This document shows, in pieces, positions 8,324 through 12,576 of a DNA stretch of 12,576 bases. The notes below the pieces were generated by a model. That model saw only the letters and a list, made by a program, of their open reading frames with translations, had not been told where the DNA came from and did no database searches. The stretch's first letter is position 1. Each line of letters starts with the position of its first letter. Source of the DNA: Verrucomicrobiota bacterium (GTDB lineage Bacteria; Verrucomicrobiota; Verrucomicrobiia; Opitutales; Coraliomargaritaceae); contig JAQCDT010000022.1 in assembly GCA_027620575.1 (NCBI GenBank), forward strand, positions 1 to 12,576, in the 5' to 3' direction. A program made the position numbers and the translations under genes.

Positions 8324-9519
8324 TTCGAGAAAATTGATTCACCAATAAGCCGTATAAGCCCTGAATCCAAGCATTACGATTTGGACTTCTACTCTCCGCT
8401 GAAAGCAACTGATTCAAATATATTGCACTAGTATTTGGCTTGTCCCCCAACCACCAATCCAACCAAATTGCTTCTGTATCCATTAATTTTTCAGCCTCAA
8501 TTAGAGGTAATATTGCATCAATCATAATTGTGTGAAAACGAGTCTCCCCGACAAAGTTATGAAAAATATCTGATTGAAATACCGTTTTCATTTTTTGCAT
8601 CCCTTGACTGCGCTTATGATTAGAAATTGTATCCATGCATGCCTCATCTTTGAAAAGAGTGACCTGTTCAAGGATCCGTTTCGGCCAAGCGGGCTCTTTT
8701 TCCAACAAGGAAGTGTATTGCTTCAATCGTGTCAGCGGTTGATTGGCTGGCCGTAAACAAGAAAGCTTCCAATTTGCATGATACTGATTATATAAAGTTT
8801 CAGCGGATTGATTCCAATCAGCTAATGGATGCTGAAGCCCTATATTTGACATAGCTAAACGGTTACGACTATAGCCTAATACTTCCAAAAGCATCACATG
8901 ACAGGCTTCTTCCCAAGGGCTGTGCTCGAGGCGTTTTTTTTGCGAACTTTACTTTTCGCTGAAACCGTGTTTTTGCCTGAGTATAAAAAAATGTGATTCT
9001 TTCTGTTTCAGTTAAATTTTCTCTTAAGTATTTAAAATCAAAAAGATTTTTTCTTTCAAAAGTAAGCAGTGCATTCTCAATCGCATAGCTTTCTAAATCA
9101 GTATTCAAGTAAGGTAATAATGAAAGCGTCTCGATATCCCTTATTGAATTGAAAAAATAGCGTCTATTCAAACTCCTCCATTTTGCACAATTACCCAACG
9201 TGAGCACTACATGTAAAATGACCGAATCGAAAAAAGGATTTTTGTGATGTTGATGATAAAACCAATCCATTGGCTCAAAGTGAATTTCAACAGAACCAAC
9301 GATAATTTTTCCATCTATTTTTAGAACGGCTTCTAAAAAATCAGGCCCAGCATTTTCGTTCCAACGACCTGGATTTAAAATTGATACGTATTTGCCCGAT
9401 TGAGTCCGTAATCCTTTATGATTAAAGTCCCCATTAAACCAAATATTTTGAAGCACGGATTCAGGTACTGAATAGCTACCATACAATCCTTGCATCTCAA
9501 AGACGCGCAAACCATTCAC
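8262..9519 (-). pseudogene. DUF2851 family protein, interrupted by a one-base frameshift
   Basis: Two overlapping minus-strand frames, 8869-9519 (N-terminal half) and 8262-8897 (C-terminal half), together make one DUF2851 protein. Removing one A from the A8 run at 8934-8941 joins FAKK to RLEHSPWEEACHVML and gives about 418 residues, the usual family length. Without the correction the first frame adds about 21 unrelated residues and stops at 8869. The N-terminal half shows family features: YGSYSVPESVLQNIW (13-27), GRWNENAGPDF (51-61), VEIH (77-80), DW (85-86) and a His-rich HQHHKNP (89-95). The biochemical role is not known; the GPD...VEIH pattern faintly resembles a PD-(D/E)XK nuclease core with His for Lys. 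The start is GTG at 9519; an ATG eight codons in (9495) is an alternative. It lies 20 bp downstream of the NYN-domain gene, probably co-transcribed. Its last 62 bp are antisense to purL. Whether it is a true pseudogene, a sequencing error or a slippage-decoded gene cannot be told from this sequence. Confidence 0.85.
8934..8941 (-). other. A8 homopolymer where the DUF2851 frame breaks
   Basis: The plus strand has eight T residues here, read as A8 in the coding strand (GTTCGC, A8, CGCCTC). Frame 0 reads GCA AAA AAA ACG and leads to a stop. The family sequence resumes in the frame beginning CGC CTC GAG, which needs seven A residues. The shift required is +1 (equivalent to -2), so classical -1 ribosomal slippage on A-AAA-AAA would not restore it: the -1 frame meets a TGA about 13 codons on. 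RNA polymerase slippage losing one A, or gaining two, would. Confidence 0.85.
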
Positions 9520-9539
9520 GTTTTTTAATTTAGCAAATA

Positions 9540-10031
9540 TTACGAATCGAGGTCAATATTTATTCGATTCTCTAAAGGTTTATCCTTTGTGCTAGAATTT
9601 ATATTTCGAATCTCACTAAGCCGTCTATTTGACGATTGGATCCAATCAAATAAATCCTGTGGTCGTAGAGCGGCGGCTCCGTTTGAACGTGTTGCTTCTC
9701 TGACTAAATTATCGTTACTCACAACACTGACTTGTTCTTTATTTTTTATCCTCACTAAGATTCGTTCAATGACACCATCAGCAGTGAGTGAGTGAGGGGC
9801 AAAAACAAATTCAAATGTTTTGTCACGAAAAGGATACTCAATTTCAATAGCCTTATTACTACTATCAAATACAATTATAATATGAACATCTTCAACAGAG
9901 TGAATTGACTGAACCATTTCAGCCAATGACTCTCTAGCTCGGGATTTATTATTGGGCATGAGATGCTTCAAAGCATCGCATGCATAAATAATATTATAAC
10001 CATCGAGTAAAATATAACGCTTTACAGACAC
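9540..10031 (-). CDS. NYN-domain (YacP/Rae1-like) nuclease
   Basis: This 163-residue protein carries a PIN-like NYN domain of the YacP family, whose Bacillus member Rae1 is a ribosome-associated mRNA endonuclease. The acidic metal-binding positions are visible: Asp10 and Asn13 in LLDGYNII, Asp56 in IIIVFDSS, Asp85 and Glu89 in ADGVIERIL, and Asp107 in VVSNDNLV. The nuclease site therefore appears intact. After about residue 132 the C-terminal tail is polar and probably disordered. The start is GTG at 10031, which places the first beta strand (KRYILLDGYN) at the usual distance from the N-terminus; no Shine-Dalgarno motif precedes it. The gene follows the pseudouridine synthase after 69 bp and precedes the DUF2851 gene by 20 bp. 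RNA cleavage in the cytoplasm is inferred from the family; the target is unknown. Confidence 0.85.
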   Translation of the reverse strand: MSVKRYILLDGYNIIYACDALKHLMPNNKSRARESLAEMVQSIHSVEDVHIIIVFDSSNKAIEIEYPFRDKTFEFVFAPHSLTADGVIERILVRIKNKEQVSVVSNDNLVREATRSNGAAALRPQDLFDWIQSSNRRLSEIRNINSSTKDKPLENRINIDLDS

Positions 10032-10100
10032 ACTGTTAAATAAAAGTCAGCGATCGAGAGAAGCAACGAATTTCAATGAAAATTTTTGAATCTCGTATGA

Positions 10101-10835
10101 TTACTGCATTAATTGTTTAAAGATCTCTGGCAGTTTAGATTTCGCCTTAAATTCATGCTGTCTTCCATTGTACTGATAAGCGATGGTCGTACTTTCCGAG
10201 TGCAAACATAAGCGATTGATTCCAAAGCTATCTTTGATCTGTCGATTCAATTTAAAGTCGCCGTAAGTTTGATCACCAATGATAGGCAATCGGTTATCGC
10301 TACAGTGGATTCTTAATTGATGCGTCCTACCCGTCACTGGCTCCAAGCTTAAACAACTCATTTTGGGATTTTTTGAGGATGTAGCGACGACTTTATATAA
10401 GGTTTTGGCCTGCTTTGTTACTGCCTTATACTTTGACGTATAATTCGACTGTTTTAGCTTTTGATTCCACTGCCCGACAGCCACTCTGGGGCATCCTTTT
10501 ACAATAGCATGATATGTTTTTTTGATTGTATGCTTTTCAAAAGCAAGGCGCACCGCGTCCTTAATTGCTTGATTCAATCCAAGTAAAATCACTCCAGAAG
10601 TCGGTGAATCCAATCGATTTAATAGCCACGCTTTCTGTTCATTTCCTTGTTCGTCTTTCCAATAATAATACTCCTCCTCAAAATCATACTGTGCATTCAA
10701 TATCGCTGGCTTTTTCTCATGGTTAGAATTTGGATGCGACAACACGCCCTCCGGTTTTTCTAATGCAACAATCCCGTGGTTATTATGATTTAAAATCGCA
10801 ACAGATTGATGGACTGGTAACATTGAAACATTCAT
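10101..10835 (-). CDS. RluA-family RNA pseudouridine synthase
   Basis: This enzyme should isomerise uridine to pseudouridine in rRNA or tRNA. At 244 residues it has the catalytic domain only, with no N-terminal S4 RNA-binding domain. Motif I, KPEGVLSHPN, is at 27-36. The catalytic motif is NRLDSPTSG (73-81) with Asp76 as the nucleophile, but the His of the usual HRLD is Asn here. The motif VTGRTHQLRIH (167-177) followed by IIGDQTYG (185-192) is the conserved C-terminal part of the active site. The target base (23S rRNA, 16S rRNA or tRNA) cannot be deduced. ATG 10835 lies 2 bp after the stop of the TonB-like gene, so the two are almost certainly co-transcribed and probably translationally coupled. 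A 16-bp palindrome lies across this junction. The start at Met5 is a less likely alternative. Confidence 0.9.
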   Translation of the reverse strand: MNVSMLPVHQSVAILNHNNHGIVALEKPEGVLSHPNSNHEKKPAILNAQYDFEEEYYYWKDEQGNEQKAWLLNRLDSPTSGVILLGLNQAIKDAVRLAFEKHTIKKTYHAIVKGCPRVAVGQWNQKLKQSNYTSKYKAVTKQAKTLYKVVATSSKNPKMSCLSLEPVTGRTHQLRIHCSDNRLPIIGDQTYGDFKLNRQIKDSFGINRLCLHSESTTIAYQYNGRQHEFKAKSKLPEIFKQLMQ

Positions 10836-10850
10836 TATTATCGATAATAA
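10835..10850. repeat. 16-bp perfect palindrome at the tonB-like/rluA-like junction
   Basis: TTATTATCGATAATAA reads the same on both strands. It covers the last two sense codons and stop of the TonB-like gene, the 2-bp gap and the first base of the pseudouridine synthase start codon. In RNA it could fold as a 6-bp AU stem with a UCGA loop, which is weak. It may be chance in an AT-rich junction, a protein site, or part of translational coupling. Confidence 0.4.
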
Positions 10851-11932
10851 AAACGCACCTTTAATTCTTTCTGATCACCAAAGACCTGAATCATATCCTG
10901 AGTCCATGGGCGAAATGGTGAGCGCTTAGTAATAGCACTTTCGCATATTGAAGTCGCTATCAAACCAGCAGTGCTGGATAAAACAGTCACCGAATTAATT
11001 GAACCATCTGATTTCAAAATAAACGATACACTGACCTGTGTCCCCGAATCAAGTGGTTTATAAAAAGCGATTTCATTATACCAACCCACCTGCAAGGCAG
11101 AATAAAATTGCTGCTCATATTCACCAAATTCACTAAAGCTCGCATCTAAAGCAATCACACCAAATTTATTAGCACTCGCAGTAGATTGCATAGTCGGTCC
11201 ACTTGTGATTTCTGAAGATAATTTCGGTCTAGCCATCGGAGCAGGACGATTCTTTTTCATGATACTCGTATCCTGTGCGCTGCTTTGCGGGTGAATGTTT
11301 AAAGCATCTTTCGTTATTGGAATAATCACCTTTTGCCCTATTGTTTCAGGCATCGTTTCTTCCGGATTCTTGAAGGTAGTCACATCCACACCCTCTTGAC
11401 TCTCCGCTTTTTCAAAAGGGTTAATTTGGCTCATTGAGGTAGCATCGGAATAGGTAAGCGGTATCGGCTGGGCTTGGCTGGCTTCAGAATTAATTGATGG
11501 TTTCTCATTCAGTGCCATTTGATAAAGACCCGGAGAAAGTTGTGCTTCTTCTGTCATGACTTCAGCTGAAACAATCTTTGAAGAGGATGCTTCACTCCCA
11601 TTAACCATCGGTACGGGACTATTGTTTTCTTTTAAAGAAGTATCGGCTGCCTGTTGATCTTGAAATGAATAAAATTGGCTTTTATCAGGCTGATTTTCCG
11701 CTACCTCTGGATTCGCTTCAGCATAATACTTAGGCACGATTTCAACTTCCATTGGCAATACTGCATCCTCTAAGCTTAGTTTCAGCATTTCGGATTTCAG
11801 ATAATAACGAAAGAGCATAAGCACCAATATATGCAAGCACACGACCCCCAACAATGCCCACCATTGGCGTCTACTCATCAAATCAGTATGCTCAGCTAAT
11901 GGATAAAATTTGGACTGAATATTGGAAATCAC
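10838..11932 (-). CDS. TonB/TolA-like envelope protein
   Basis: This is an inner-membrane-anchored periplasmic protein of the TonB/TolA type. One transmembrane segment lies at about 24-42 (WWALLGVVCLHILVLMLF), preceded by MSRRQ, which fits an N-in orientation. Residues about 65-265 form a long polar linker rich in Ser, Gln, Pro, Glu and Ala, without the Pro-Lys repeats of classical TonB. The C-terminal domain (about 277-364) has the TonB-C/TolA pattern: FYSALQVGWYNEI, then VSFILKSDGSINSVTVLSS, then ICESAI...PFRPW and a final beta strand KVRFYYR. No exbB/exbD or tolQ/tolR lies in the window, so its motor partner is unknown. The TTG at 11932 gives 364 residues; the ATG at 11878 (Met19, MSRRQWW) would give 346 and is equally plausible, since neither has a Shine-Dalgarno motif. 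It starts 30 bp after maf and ends 2 bp before the pseudouridine synthase. Confidence 0.8.
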   Translation of the reverse strand: MISNIQSKFYPLAEHTDLMSRRQWWALLGVVCLHILVLMLFRYYLKSEMLKLSLEDAVLPMEVEIVPKYYAEANPEVAENQPDKSQFYSFQDQQAADTSLKENNSPVPMVNGSEASSSKIVSAEVMTEEAQLSPGLYQMALNEKPSINSEASQAQPIPLTYSDATSMSQINPFEKAESQEGVDVTTFKNPEETMPETIGQKVIIPITKDALNIHPQSSAQDTSIMKKNRPAPMARPKLSSEITSGPTMQSTASANKFGVIALDASFSEFGEYEQQFYSALQVGWYNEIAFYKPLDSGTQVSVSFILKSDGSINSVTVLSSTAGLIATSICESAITKRSPFRPWTQDMIQVFGDQKELKVRFYYR

Positions 11933-11962
11933 AATAATCTGTATTCTGTAGATGAATTAATT

Positions 11963-12550
11963 TTAATCAGCAATAAAATCAAAGCCATGCTTCTTAAATT
12001 GATCAGCAAGTAATTCAGTGGGCAAGCCCATGATCGTATTAAACGAACCTTTAATTGAATCGATGATTAAATCAGAAGCTTCCTGTATACCATAAGCCCC
12101 TGCTTTGTCCAAGGGATTCACTCGACTGTGATATTCTTGGATCATCGATGAGGTTAATGCTCTAAACTTCACTTGACTGACTTCATATAAAGATTCTTTA
12201 AAATTTCCATTAGGCCAGTGAAGTGAAATTGCCGAATACACCTCATGCCATTGACCGGACAACGCTTCCAACATCTGCTTCGCCTCGTTCAAATCTTTTG
12301 GCTTAGAAAATATACGCCCATTGAGAGAAACTGTTGTATCCGATCCAAGCACCAAGGCATCTGGCTCCTCTTTTGCAACTGATGCCGCTTTTAAAATTGC
12401 ATTATTTAGCACCAAATCATTTGGCTTCAAATGCGGGCGATCATCCTCTTCCACATCGGCAACACGCACGGTGAAAGTTAAACCCATGTCACTCAATAGA
12501 GCTTTCCTCCTTGGAGACGCTGATGCTAAAATAAGTTGATTAGGACGCAT
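11963..12550 (-). CDS. maf: Maf-family nucleoside triphosphate pyrophosphatase
   Basis: This house-cleaning enzyme hydrolyses dTTP, UTP or modified nucleotides to monophosphate and pyrophosphate in the cytoplasm. In Bacillus, Maf is also linked to septum inhibition. Family signatures are present: LILASASPRRKALL (6-19) with Arg14-Arg15, VLGSDTTV (67-74) with the catalytic-base candidate Asp71, SKP (82-84), LSGQWHEVYSAI (98-109), DKAGAYGIQ (148-156) and GSFNTIMGLP (168-177). The length of 195 is normal. The KAGAYGIQ segment favours the dTTP/UTP-specific YhdE subgroup over the YceF (m7GTP) subgroup, by pattern. ATG 12550 is used; an AAAGGAGGT motif lies 12 nt upstream, the only strong Shine-Dalgarno motif in the window. 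It is the first gene seen of the minus-strand run; its promoter, or any upstream operon partner, lies beyond the window edge. Confidence 0.95.
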   Translation of the reverse strand: MRPNQLILASASPRRKALLSDMGLTFTVRVADVEEDDRPHLKPNDLVLNNAILKAASVAKEEPDALVLGSDTTVSLNGRIFSKPKDLNEAKQMLEALSGQWHEVYSAISLHWPNGNFKESLYEVSQVKFRALTSSMIQEYHSRVNPLDKAGAYGIQEASDLIIDSIKGSFNTIMGLPTELLADQFKKHGFDFIAD

Positions 12551-12561
12551 ATAGAAATTAA

Positions 12562-12570
12562 ACCTCCTTT
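12562..12570 (-). promoter_or_regulatory. maf: Ribosome binding site of maf
   Basis: On the minus strand AAAGGAGGT is a full complement of the usual 16S rRNA 3' end. It is 12 nt from the maf ATG, longer than the common 5-9 nt. It supports the chosen start and shows that this organism can use the Shine-Dalgarno mechanism. Confidence 0.75.
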
Positions 12571-12576
12571 TAATAA

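Noticed and set aside
8574..8756. Plus-strand open frame of 60 codons opposite the DUF2851 C-terminal half
   Set aside because: It lies wholly antisense to a recognisable coding segment and has no features of its own.
8934..8941. Programmed -1 ribosomal frameshift on A-AAA-AAA
   Set aside because: The -1 frame runs into a TGA about 13 codons later and does not encode DUF2851 sequence; the family sequence resumes in the +1 frame.
10032..10100. Possible terminator or promoter between the pseudouridine synthase and the NYN gene
   Set aside because: Only short, AT-rich partial inverted repeats (TTCAA / TTGAA) without a U tract, and no convincing -35/-10 pair with a proper spacer.
1..12576. Defence system, mobile element, CRISPR array or tRNA gene
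   Set aside because: No transposase, integrase, repeat array, terminal inverted repeats or tRNA-like cloverleaf was seen; the genes are core functions packed closely.

Overview
This is a compact, AT-rich (roughly 40% GC by eye) bacterial chromosomal segment of housekeeping genes, with no mobile element, CRISPR array, RNA gene or phage gene visible. A TonB-like envelope protein and a secreted LolA-like protein point to a Gram-negative cell. The isochorismate synthase points to menaquinone synthesis. The gene families together (a DUF2851 protein, the long one-chain PurL, a short UvrD-type helicase, an RluA-like synthase with NRLD in place of HRLD) recall Verrucomicrobiota of the Opitutales/Puniceicoccales type. 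That placement is an inference from family resemblance and is of moderate confidence at best.

Layout: (1) 22-834 (+), a secreted LolA-like protein of unknown role, convergent by 10 bp with (2) 845-2326 (-), a MenF-type isochorismate synthase. A 36-bp divergent gap leads to (3) 2363-4363 (+), a UvrD/PcrA-like superfamily 1 helicase, then (4) 4436-8323 (+), purL, the large phosphoribosylformylglycinamidine synthase. From there to the end every gene lies on the minus strand. Read in the direction of transcription, these are (5) maf at 12550-11963, a TonB-like protein at 11932-10838, an RluA-family pseudouridine synthase at 10835-10101, a YacP-like NYN-domain nuclease at 10031-9540, and a DUF2851 protein at 9519-8262. 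Gaps in this run are 30, 2, 69 and 20 bp, so it is probably one or two operons. The longest non-coding stretch in the window is 72 bp (4364-4435).

The most notable point is that the DUF2851 gene is split in two by a single extra base in a run of eight A residues (plus-strand T run 8934-8941). With seven A residues it would encode one family-length protein of about 418 residues. It is therefore either a homopolymer sequencing error, a recent frameshift mutation, or a site of transcriptional slippage. Its 3' end also runs 62 bp into the 3' end of purL on the opposite strand. The gene sits next to a NYN-domain nuclease, and the DUF2851 N-terminal half carries a GPD...VEIH pattern reminiscent of PD-(D/E)XK nucleases, so a linked nucleic-acid-processing role is a reasonable hypothesis. 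I did not find a convincing novel multi-gene system; the rest of the window is core metabolism, DNA repair and RNA modification.
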